NCBI GenBank assembly: GCA_022376925.1
Contig: JAIOJX010000004.1
Location: forward strand, 179,271,501-179,335,500
Length of the DNA: 64,000 bases
From: Tragulus kanchil
Lineage: Eukaryota; Chordata; Mammalia; Artiodactyla; Tragulidae
Direction of reading: 5' to 3'
This document shows, piece after piece, positions 54,775 to 64,000 of the stretch; the first letter of the stretch is position 1, and each line of letters begins with the position of its first letter. Both the position numbers and the translations under genes were made by a program. The notes beneath the pieces were generated by a model. The model saw only the letters and a program-made list of their open reading frames with translations. It ran no database searches and was not told the DNA's origin.

Positions 54775-57015
54775 AGAAAAGCAGCGGGCGCGTGCAGGAC
54801 CCAGGGTCTGGGGCACTGCCTGGCTGTTGGGCACGAGTGGAAGTCCTTGCTGGTGGCTCAGGTGGCTTCCTGGTGTGTCTGCTTAGAACGTGATGGCAGA
54901 GGGAAGAGGCAGAAAGGGAATGCCGGATGCGTAACACATGCCTTGGTCCTAAGCGTGGGAGGACTCTGTCTTCCGACTCTCCCTGCGGGGGCTGTGGCAG
55001 GGCCCCTGACCCTCCCCACCCTGAAATGTACTGATAGAGTGAGGGCCGTCGCAGGGATCGGGGGACTGGAGCTCCTGAGCCCTCCCTGTCCCTCCCTTCT
55101 GTCGGCTCCATGGCCGTCCAAGTGCCAATTGGCTTCGCCCCAAATAAGGGCTGGTATTTCTCCTCTGTCCTTAGAGGGGATTCTCCCCTGACCCCGACCC
55201 CAGGTGCACGTCCACCTGGGTGCCAGTTACAGGTGTTTCCAGAGACCATAGAAATGTGTTTTCCTGAGAGTCTGTGTCATTCGTGACTTTTTGTAACGAA
55301 GTTGTGTTTTCAGAGGTGATTTTATGACAGGAAAGTGAAAGAATTAGTTTTGCAAAAAAAAACAGAAAAAAAAAACCAAACAAAAAAAAGAGGGAAAAAA
55401 AGAAAATAGAAAAAAATATTGTGGGATTCCTATGGGGTTGGGGAGGGTGGGGAGAAAGAGATATTTAAAGAAAAACTAGTAACGCAACGATTGCACAGCT
55501 GAGGCGGCAATGTTAGGAACGTGGACAGAGGCCCGGGCCCCGCTGGGAGGGCTCCAGGCCCGGGGCCCGGTGGCAGCCCTCTGTCCGTGGCTGGAGGCAA
55601 GGTAAGCCCCGCTCCTGTGCTTGACCCAGGCTCCACCCTTGTCCCCTGCTCAAAGGGAACGATGACCCCAGTTCCCACAGGAACTTGCCAGAAGCTTTGG
55701 GGCCAGGCAGATAGAGCTGAGATTTGGGGAGGAAGGGGTCAACGGGGGTCCCACCGTCACCTGGACCCAGTGTTGGGGACTCTCTGTGAAGGCTGGTGGA
55801 TAGGTACCATTGAATTTCTTGCCCCCCCTCCATTCCTTTGCTAGCCTGTTGGGGCATCTGGTCCCTCTATCACTGCCCCATGGGGCATTAGGTACCATTT
55901 GAGAGTCGGCAGAAAAGCAGCGGCGTGCAGGACCCAGGTTGGGCACTGCCTGGCTGTTGGGCACGAGTGGAAGTCCTTGCTGGTGGCTCAGGTGGCTTCC
56001 TGGTGTGTCTGCTTAGAACGTGATGGCAGAGGGAAGAGGCAGAAAGGGAATGCCGGATGCGTAACACATGCCTTGGTCCTAAGCGTGGGAGGACTCTGTC
56101 TTCCGACTCTCCCTGCGGGGGCTGTGGCAGGGCCCCTGACCCTCCCCACCCTGAAATGTACTGATAGAGTGAGGGCCGTCGCAGGGATCGGGGGACTGGA
56201 GCTCCTGAGCCCTCCCTGTCCCTCCCTTCTGTCGGCTCCATGGCCGTCCAAGTGCCAATTGGCTTCGCCCCAAATAAGGGCTGGTATTTCTCCTCTGTCC
56301 TTAGAGGGGATTCTCCCCTGACCCCGACCCCAGGTGCACGTCCACCTGGGTGCCAGTTACAGGTGTTTCCAGAGACCATAGAAATGTGTTTTCCTGAGAG
56401 TCTGTGTCATTCGTGACTTTTTGTAACGAAGTTGTGTTTTCAGAGGTGATTTTATGACAGGAAAGTGAAAGAATTAGTTTTGCAAAAAAAAACAGAAAAA
56501 AAAAACCAAACAAAAAAAAGAGGGAAAAAAAGAAAATAGAAAAAAATATTGTGGGATTCCTATGGGGTTGGGGAGGGTGGGGAGAAAGAGATATTTAAAG
56601 AAAAACTAGTAACGCAACGATTGCACAGCTGAGGCGGCAATGTTAGGAACGTGGACAGAGGCCCGGGCCCCGCTGGGAGGGCTCCAGGCCCGGGGCCCGG
56701 TGGCAGCCCTCTGTCCGTGGCTGGAGGCAAGGTAAGCCCCGCTCCTGTGCTTGACCCAGGCTCCACCCTTGTCCCCTGCTCAAAGGGAACGATGACCCCA
56801 GTTCCCACAGGAACTTGCCAGAAGCTTTGGGGCCAGGCAGATAGAGCTGAGATTTGGGGAGGAAGGGGTCAACGGGGGTCCCACCGTCACCTGGACCCAG
56901 TGTTGGGGACTCTCTGTGAAGGCTGGTGGATAGGTACCATTGAATTTCTTGCCCCCCCTCCATTCCTTTGCTAGCCTGTTGGGGCATCTGGTCCCTCTAT
57001 CACTGCCCCATGGGG
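54775..57015 (+). repeat. Tandem duplication 17 in the CBX6 3'UTR (offset about 1130 bp)
   Basis: Positions 54775-55910 recur from 55911. The second copy has several short deletions in its first 40 bases and matches thereafter. Confidence 0.95.
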
Positions 57016-59143
57016 GCATCTCCCTCCCCAGTGACCTGACACCCCCAAATTCTTCCCGGGCCAGGTGAGGGATGCAGGTGTCAGGGAGATGGGAGCCATG
57101 GACTCTGGGAGAGCCTTAGGGGATGGTGGTAGGAGGCTGGGGTCACCCTAAGGAGAGGGAGTGCCCGCCCCTTCTCTTTCCACAGGCGAGCTGCTGCCCT
57201 TGACCCCCACTGTGCAGCCCTGCTCAGCACACGCACATGTGTGCATGACTGGCGCCCAGGCAGGCAGCTCCCCTGGGGTCCTGAGGGGGCGCCCGATCAA
57301 GAGCAAGCGGAGCCCTCCTTACCTCTCCCCCAGGGTGGCTCTGAGCCGGGCCCCACTGCCCCCCACTACACTCTTGCACAGGTCAGCCTCCCATGGGCCC
57401 TTCCTCCCCCGTTGCTGCTTTTCCGTTTGCCTAGTTACCAAGCAGAAGTTGCAGTTTGGTTTGCTTTATTTTTATATGTGAAAGACCCCTCAAAACCTGA
57501 TCTTCCGTTTCAATGTTGGTTGGGGTCATCTTCCCTTCATGCCACCTCTCCTCACCCTCATGTCATAGGAAACAGATGAGGTCTGGAGTCTCTAGTTTGA
57601 GGTGGGAAGTTGGGACTTGTCCCTGTCTCATTCCCCTCCCAGATCTTCAGTTTGCCCTTCTGTGAAATGGGTGTGTTGGTTATCACCGCCTTTTCATAAA
57701 GCACTGCTGTGTCCAGGCAGCTACTGAGGATTAGGCAGTGGTCGTGGCTGCTTTCACTGGGGCCTCCGGCCTCCCACAGCCCTGTTTCACTTTTCACCCT
57801 GCAAAGGGGTCAGGGTCAAAATAGGCTCCAGCAGAGCCGAGTGAGGCAGGCAGAGTAGGAGGGGTGACCTCACTTCCAAGGCCAGGAACCTGGGGCTCTG
57901 AGAGGCAACGTTGCTTCGTTGGAGTGAAGAGCCCAGCTGCTCTGGCCGTTAGGGGAAAACCTCTTTAAAAGGTGAGGACCTGGGCCCTGGAGTCACTGCA
58001 AAGCCAGAGGGATCCCTAGACCGTGCAGTGTTGGGGACTCTCTGTGAAGGCTGGTGGATAGGTACCATTGAATTTCTTGCCCCCCCTCCATTCCTTTGCT
58101 AGCCTGTTGGGGCATCTGGTCCCTCTATCACTGCCCCATGGGGCATCTCCTCCCCAGTGACCTGACACCCCCAAATTCTTCCCGGGCCAGGTGAGGGATG
58201 CAGGTGTCAGGGAGATGGGAGCCATGGACTCTGGGAGAGCCTTAGGGGATGGTGGTAGGAGGCTGGGGTCACCCTAAGGAGAGGGAGTGCCCGCCCCTTC
58301 TCTTTCCACAGGCGAGCTGCTGCCCTTGACCCCCACTGTGCAGCCCTGCTCAGCACACGCACATGTGTGCATGACTGGCGCCCAGGCAGGCAGCTCCCCT
58401 GGGGTCCTGAGGGGGCGCCCGATCAAGAGCAAGCGGAGCCCTCCTTACCTCTCCCCCAGGGTGGCTCTGAGCCGGGCCCCACTGCCCCCCACTACACTCT
58501 TGCACAGGTCAGCCTCCCATGGGCCCTTCCTCCCCCGTTGCTGCTTTTCCGTTTGCCTAGTTACCAAGCAGAAGTTGCAGTTTGGTTTGCTTTATTTTTA
58601 TATGTGAAAGACCCCTCAAAACCTGATCTTCCGTTTCAATGTTGGTTGGGGTCATTTTCCCCTTCATGCCACCTCTCCTCACCCTCATGTCATAGGAAAC
58701 AGATGAGGTCTGGAGTCTCTAGTTTGAGGTGGGAAGTTGGGACTTGTCCCTGTCTCATTCCCCTCCCAGATCTTCAGTTTGCCCTTCTGTGAAATGGGTG
58801 TGTTGGTTATCACCGCCTTTTCATAAAGCACTGCTGTGTCCAGGCAGCTACTGAGGATTAGGCAGTGGTCGTGGCTGCTTTCACTGGGGCCTCCGGCCTC
58901 CCACAGCCCTGTTTCACTTTTCACCCTGCAAAGGGGTCAGGGTCAAAATAGGCTCCAGCAGAGCCGAGTGAGGCAGGCAGAGTAGGAGGGGTGACCTCAC
59001 TTCCAAGGCCAGGAACCTGGGGCTCTGAGAGGCAACGTTGCTTCGTTGGAGTGAAGAGCCCAGCTGCTCTGGCCGTTAGGGGAAAACCTCTTTAAAAGGT
59101 GAGGACCTGGGCCCTGGAGTCACTGCAAAGCCAGAGGGATCCC
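56898..59143 (+). repeat. Tandem duplication 18 in the CBX6 3'UTR (offset about 1126 bp)
   Basis: Positions 56898-58025 recur at 58026-59143. It chains with duplication 17, so CAGTGTTGGGGACTC is present at 55768, 56898 and 58026. Small indels occur within 130 bases of the junction. Confidence 0.95.
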
Positions 59144-60363
59144 CTGAGCCAGGCGGTCCTGGATGAGGGGTCAGCCCAAAGGAGGAAACCCTTAACTTGG
59201 GGAGCTGGGTCATCACCAGCCTTTCTAGCCTCTGGGTGGACCCAAGTGGACACACCACCTTTTCTGTCTTTGGGAGTTTTGTTGGTTGGTGTTGATTTTG
59301 TGTTTTCGGGGAGGATTTTTTTTTTCTTTTTTTTTTGCACTTGGCCCACGCCGGACAGTGGAACCCACCTGGTCAGTTCCACTTTCAGGCTCCCATGCAC
59401 TAGCCCAAGGCAGCCTCTTGGGGGCTTGTATGGTTTTAAGGAATCACTTTGGAAAAAATTGAAAAAAAAAGGAACGTGTTTAAAGGTTTTTGTTATTTCT
59501 CTGTCTGCATCTCCTCTCAGATTGAGAAGGCCCAGAATTAGGGGCTAACACTCCAAGAGGGAGGGAGGGTGTCCCCTGCCTGGCCCTGTCTAACCGCCGG
59601 TTGCCAAGAGGCCAAGGCTGGGTGGAGACGGAGGTGCCTGCCTCCCAGGCCTTCAGGGTCAACCCCATCCCACCACTGCATCAGCACCTAACTCCAGCAG
59701 TGAGTGAGTGCCTACTGTATGCAGAACTTCAGCTAGGCCAAGGGGGCTGCTGGTCTAATGAGGATCCCTTGCAAGAGGCCACAGAAGGAACCAAGGGCTC
59801 TGGGGCCTCCCCCTGCTGTTGGTGGAACAGAGATGGAGACTTCTTGTTAGTTTTAATTTAAAAACACAAAGGCCTAAAGAAATGTATCTTATAATTTTTT
59901 TTTTAATTTTTGAAAAGCTCATTTAATGAATTGTGCACGAATGAATTCTATATATATAAAATATACATATATAGCTCTATATTTGGGGAGGGGCGCTGTC
60001 TCTTTTTTCTCTCTCATTTTAAAAATGAAGTGTCGTTGCCTTTGTCTGTGGTTCAACCATCCAGCTCCCAGCTGGCTAAACTTTGCCTCTAGTGGTTCGA
60101 GACAGGAAACTCATAGGAAGGAGCGGGAGACCAGAGATGCGTGGGGCTGGGCCCCCAGGCCACCTGCTCCTCTCCCAGAGGTCGCAGGTGGAGAAACGCC
60201 TTGGGGTGGGTGTGGGTTTGGGTTCTGTTCTGGAATCGGTTGTTTCTGGGCCAGGGGAGGGGGGTCTGTGCTGATTACTCTTGTCTTGTATGTTTTGTTC
60301 TGCTGCTCTTCAATATCGTATCGATGCCAGGAAGGGGGCGCGGAAAGCCTCTTTTGCCTCCCA

Positions 60364-60369
60364 AATAAA
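60364..60369 (+). terminator. CBX6: AATAAA poly(A) signal, probable 3' end of CBX6
   Basis: A canonical hexamer lies in CCCAAATAAATTGTCACATT and is followed within about 40 bases by a GT/CT-rich stretch. It is the first canonical signal downstream of the stop in a fitting context. An identical copy lies at 61475. Confidence 0.6.
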
Positions 60370-60776
60370 TTGTCACATTCCGAAGCTAAGGTCTAGCCCC
60401 TGGTCTGTCTCATTTCTTCCGGCTGAGACTGTGGTCTCGAAAGCTCAGGCCGTGCCACCCCCGTTGCGCGGAGGAGAGGGGCCCCATTTCCAAGCTCCCT
60501 GTCTCCCACCCTGCCCCCCCTCATAAGTGAGCTGAGCTGGAGGGGAGTCCCCTCCACAGGTAAACTGGGGTGCATGCCACTTGTTGGAACCCAGGGACTC
60601 CCTGGTCGTGGGCATGTGGGAGGGGTGGGGGCCCGCCAGTGTCTGGCCCCCGTTTGGAGTCATAGCACCTGCAGAAGGGGGACCCTGGGGTCCGGATCCC
60701 TAGCCAGCAGGTCACCGCAAAGCCTGGGAGGAAGCAGGCCAGGGTGGGGGGCCACGGGCTACCCTTGCCAGCAGAG

Positions 60777-60880
60777 GTGGTGGTTCAGTCACTCCATCGT
60801 GTCCGACTGTGGCCCCACGGACTGCAGCGCTCCACGCTTCTGTCCCCCACCGTCACCCGAGCTCGCTCACATCCATGCTC
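60777..60880 (-). mobile_element. BovB-type 3' end fragment, reverse (copied 61888-61991)
   Basis: TTCAGTCACTCCATCGTGTC, GGCCCCACGGACTGCAG and GAGCTCGCTCACATCCATG are the diverged reverse terminus. It lies just 3' of the poly(A) signal. Confidence 0.7.
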
Positions 60881-61474
60881 TACCCTTGCCGGTGGTAGGC
60901 CCTGACTCACAAGAAGCTACTTGGTTCAGAGAAACCTGTTTTCTCTGTGTGCCTTCTCTCAGGAGAGGAGCAGCCTGAGGAGCGCTTGGGACACCCTCAG
61001 GGCTCCAAAAGCATCAGCCCCCTGCGGACTCCAGGCCTTCCTCAGGGGCCTGCTGTGAGCGGCACCTCTGTGGCCACCCGTCAGGCCTGGAACCGGCGTC
61101 GCCTTCCAGCCCCCTCCTCCCCACCGCCCCCACCCCCCCTGTGAAGGCCCTAAGGCCCGCCTCTCCAAGGCCTCCCCGCCTTGCGCCCCACCTTGTCCTG
61201 ACCCCAGCTCAAACAGGAAACTCATAGGAAGGAGCGGGAGACCAGAGATGCGTGGGGCTGGGCCCCCAGGCCACCTGCTCCTCTCCCAGAGGTCGCAGGT
61301 GGAGAAACGCCTTGGGGTGGGTGTGGGTTTGGGTTCTGTTCTGGAATCGGTTGTTTCTGGGCCAGGGGAGGGGGGTCTGTGCTGATTACTCTTGTCTTGT
61401 ATGTTTTGTTCTGCTGCTCTTCAATATCGTATCGATGCCAGGAAGGGGGCGCGGAAAGCCTCTTTTGCCTCCCA

Positions 61475-61480
61475 AATAAA
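61475..61480 (+). terminator. Duplicate AATAAA poly(A) signal
   Basis: This is the same hexamer and context 1111 bp downstream, inside the 60102-62324 duplication. It is most likely the assembly twin of the signal at 60364. Confidence 0.6.
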
Positions 61481-62324
61481 TTGTCACATTCCGAAGCTAA
61501 GGTCTAGCCCCTGGTCTGTCTCATTTCTTCCGGCTGAGACTGTGGTCTCGAAAGCTCAGGCCGTGCCACCCCCGTTGCGCGGAGGAGAGGGGCCCCATTT
61601 CCAAGCTCCCTGTCTCCCACCCTGCCCCCCCTCATAAGTGAGCTGAGCTGGAGGGGAGTCCCCTCCACAGGTAAACTGGGGTGCATGCCACTTGTTGGAA
61701 CCCAGGGACTCCCTGGTCGTGGGCATGTGGGAGGGGTGGGGGCCCGCCAGTGTCTGGCCCCCGTTTGGAGTCATAGCACCTGCAGAAGGGGGACCCTGGG
61801 GTCCGGATCCCTAGCCAGCAGGTCACCGCAAAGCCTGGGAGGAAGCAGGCCAGGGTGGGGGGCCACGGGCTACCCTTGCCAGCAGAGGTGGTGGTTCAGT
61901 CACTCCATCGTGTCCGACTGTGGCCCCACGGACTGCAGCGCTCCACGCTTCTGTCCCCCACCGTCACCCGAGCTCGCTCACATCCATGCTCTACCCTTGC
62001 CGGTGGTAGGCCCTGACTCACAAGAAGCTACTTCGGTTCAGAGAAACCTGTTTTCTCTGTGTGCCTTCTCTCAGGAGAGGAGCAGCCTGAGGAGCGCTTG
62101 GGACACCCTCAGGGCTCCAAAAGCATCAGCCCCCTGCGGACTCCAGGCCTTCCTCAGGGGCCTGCTGTGAGCGGCACCTCTGTGGCCACCCGTCAGGCCT
62201 GGAACCGGCGTCGCCTTCCAGCCCCCTCCTCCCCACCGCCCCCACCCCCCCTGTGAAGGCCCTAAGGCCCGCCTCTCCAAGGCCTCCCCGCCTTGCGCCC
62301 CCACCTTGTCCTGACCCCAGCTCC

Positions 62325-63236
62325 TTTGACAAGACCGCTCTGTTCTGCTGCACCCTCCCGGCAGCTCCCCCACCTCAGGGGCCTGGCAGCCACACTGAGA
62401 GCCTTCAGGAAGCCCCCTGCCCTCAGGATCATGCCCAAGTCCCCCACGAACACTCTGCCCCGGAAAAGCGCCCTGCCTGAGCCCCTAGCCCGCTCTGGCC
62501 CGTGGTCTTGACCCTCCTGTCCCTAGAGGCAGGCTGGCCGTCATCCCCAGCCTCGCCACCCAAAACGCCTGACACCTGGACCCTTGCTCATCTTCTTCTC
62601 TGTCTCCAAGCTCGGTCCTCCTCCCTTATTAATACTGTCAGTGAGGCCTGGGGTGGCTGAGCCATAGACTCGGCCCCCTGCGAGTCGTCCCGCTGGCCCT
62701 GGTCCGTCAGGAGCGAGTCTCTGGCTGATACTGGTTCAGATGGGGACGTCAGGCAGGGAGGTGGGAAGGGGGGCGAGAGGGGTGGGACCCCGTGTCAAGT
62801 CCGGGCTGGCCTCCTCCGTGGCACCTGCTCCACGGCACCCCCACCCTGCTCCCATGCTGTCATCGCGGCCAGCTCAGGGCTCCATTCTCCAAAAGTCCTC
62901 ACGTGGTACCAAGACAGCAGTAACCTGTGGCCAGCACACCTGCCCGTCAGGCACCTGTGCGCCCTCCCGTCCCCCTCAGACCCCCGCCTCCCCAGTGCCC
63001 AGGGCGGCCCTGAGTGACAGGAGGGCCAGGAGTGAAGACATTCCTTTGCCTCCAGTGTCACAGTGGAGGGGGGCTTCTCCTACTGCCACCCATCTCTCTG
63101 AGATTGAGAACGTGGGGGCTACCTTGTCGGAGGGCACTCAGGGCTTAGCATCACAGCTGCTCCTTGCCGCAAGTCCAGCGAGCCGTTTCTTAGCAGTTGT
63201 GAATGAATGTGACCTCAGCAGCTTCTTTTCCTTGGG
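62325..63236. other. GC-rich 3' flank of CBX6, no gene seen
   Basis: A 166-codon forward frame (62740-63240) is open but has no domain and no splice-site support. In human the next gene in this direction is NPTXR, but no pentraxin-like sequence is present here. Confidence 0.5.
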
Positions 63237-63237
63237 G

Positions 63238-63496
63238 TGAGGGGGGCCTTTTATTGTTTTTTATTTATTTATTTTCATCCATCTTTATTCTTTGGCCTGT
63301 GTGGGCCTCCCACTGCAGGGGCCTCTCACTGCAGAGCACTGGCTCTGGGTGCATGTGCTGCAGAGCACTGGCTCATAATTGGACACACCAGTCCAGCCGC
63401 TCCGCAGGATGTAGGATCCTCCCGTGCCAGGGATGGAACTGGTGCCCCTTGCACTGCAAGGTGGACTCTCTACCCACTGGACCACCAGGGAAGCCC
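63238..63496 (-). mobile_element. CHR-type tRNA-derived SINE with target-site duplication
   Basis: Reverse element ending CACCAGGGAAGCCC, with CTCAGCAGCTTCTT at 63214-63227 and 63497-63510. The first repeat is separated from the element by a short G-rich stretch. Confidence 0.86.
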
Positions 63497-63510
63497 CTCA
63501 GCAGCTTCTT

Positions 63511-64000
63511 AAGGAAGATGGGAGGAGGATTTGTGCCAGGGCTTGGGCATGACCACACAGCTCAGCCCAGGCAGCCCGGCGCGCTGCCTGAGGTGAGTCA
63601 GGGCATCTTGGTGTCGCCTGTCATTCGCTGCTGGTATCATGGGGTCCATCCGCCAGGCAGTGCCTAACTAGCCCCAAACCCTTCGCCTGCCTTATACCTG
63701 GATCTCACCAGGTGTGCAGGCCAGCCATGGGGTGAAGCTTAGAATGTGAAGCAAGCTAAGGAGCAGGGGTTGAGATGTGAGAATGACAATTTTACAAAAG
63801 CATTCAGTTGATTCACAGAATCCCAAAGTATGCCGGTTTTTCTGTCCTTGCTACCCTGTACCTGAAGTTAAGGGGGTCAGACTGGTAGCGTCCACATGCT
63901 GAGCCCCCCTTCAACCCAGGTCCCAAGGCTGTGTGCCGTCTGCGCCCTCTTTGTTCAGGCTGATGGCCTCTGAGGGCTCATGCTTACAAAGGTCTCTGCT
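63511..64000. other. Unassigned 3' flank sequence
   Basis: No gene or clear repeat is seen up to the end of the window. Confidence 0.4.

Larger units (their letters stand above)
53574..60390 (+). other. CBX6: Probable CBX6 3'UTR (contains two assembly-type duplications)
   Basis: No coding signal follows the stop, and the next good poly(A) signal is at 60364. The stretch has features usual for a long brain-type 3'UTR: AT-rich islands such as 59880-59990, an A-rich tract at 55351-55411, and few recent repeats. Two tandem duplications (54775-57015 and 56898-59143) inflate it. Without them it would be about 4.5 kb. The exact cleavage site and isoforms are not visible. Confidence 0.6.
60102..62324 (+). 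repeat. Tandem duplication 19 over the CBX6 poly(A) site (offset 1111 bp)
   Basis: Positions 60102-61212 recur at 61213-62324, almost without difference. It copies the AATAAA and a BovB-derived fragment. The second copy then continues into unique 3' flank. Confidence 0.95.

Noticed and set aside
42279..62324. Genuine recent segmental or satellite-like array
   Set aside because: Units differ in sequence from block to block and share only their length; each block is copied just once, and mismatches cluster at the edges.
62740..63240. 166-codon frame downstream of CBX6
   Set aside because: Open by GC content only; no domain, no splice signals and no resemblance to NPTXR.
1..64000. CRISPR array, prophage, operon or other prokaryotic system
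   Set aside because: Spliced CBX6, mammalian LINEs and ruminant SINEs fill the window; no short regularly spaced repeats or bacterial-type genes are present.

Overview
The window is mammalian, almost certainly from a ruminant. BovB (RTE-type) LINE fragments, Bov-tA/BovA-type SINEs and CHR-type tRNA-derived SINEs occur throughout, alongside artiodactyl L1 ends and older mammalian MIR, L2 and MaLR-like repeats. There are no prokaryotic genes, CRISPR arrays or operons. The species cannot be fixed from sequence alone.

The only protein-coding gene I can support is CBX6, a Polycomb chromobox protein of PRC1, on the + strand. It has five coding exons (41916-41984, 42162-42205, 42363-42428, 42571-42637, 52575-53573) that join in frame to 414 codons. 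It has a CpG-rich promoter (about 41440-42130), a 6-codon uORF just before the start, and a probable 3'UTR running to an AATAAA at 60364-60369. Positions 1 to about 40000 are repeat-rich intergenic DNA 5' of CBX6, and 62325 to the end is 3' flank. In human, CBX6 at 22q13.1 lies between the APOBEC3 cluster and NPTXR, but I see no part of either neighbour here.

The most striking structure is a series of 19 direct tandem duplications, each offset by about 1.06-1.17 kb. They start near 67, 6488, 10209, 12434, 15955, 18175, 22475, 29635, 31447, 34479, 36629, 42279, 44156, 46041, 48093, 50363, 54775, 56898 and 60102. They ignore gene and repeat boundaries: exons 3 and 4, the start of exon 5, the 3'UTR and the poly(A) signal are all copied. 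Several chain together, so some segments occur three times. Copies are almost identical inside, but differences cluster at the junctions. Together they add about 21 kb, so the underlying locus is probably about 43 kb. I judge assembly artefact (unmerged overlaps, gap filling or windowed consensus) far more likely than biology. CBX6 is complete once the extra copies are ignored, but an annotation pipeline could report false exon duplications or a frameshift.

Region by region: 1-6480 has L1 and SINEs around unassigned sequence. 6480-15000 has L1, SINEs and an old LTR-like element. 15000-25000 is L1 with nested SINEs. 25000-29100 is a dense SINE cluster with MIR. 29600-33700 is an L2 fragment split by BovB. 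34400-36700 is a MIR split by a Bov-tA SINE. 36900-39900 is an MLT1-like LTR split by BovB and L1. 40100-62300 is CBX6 and its flanks.
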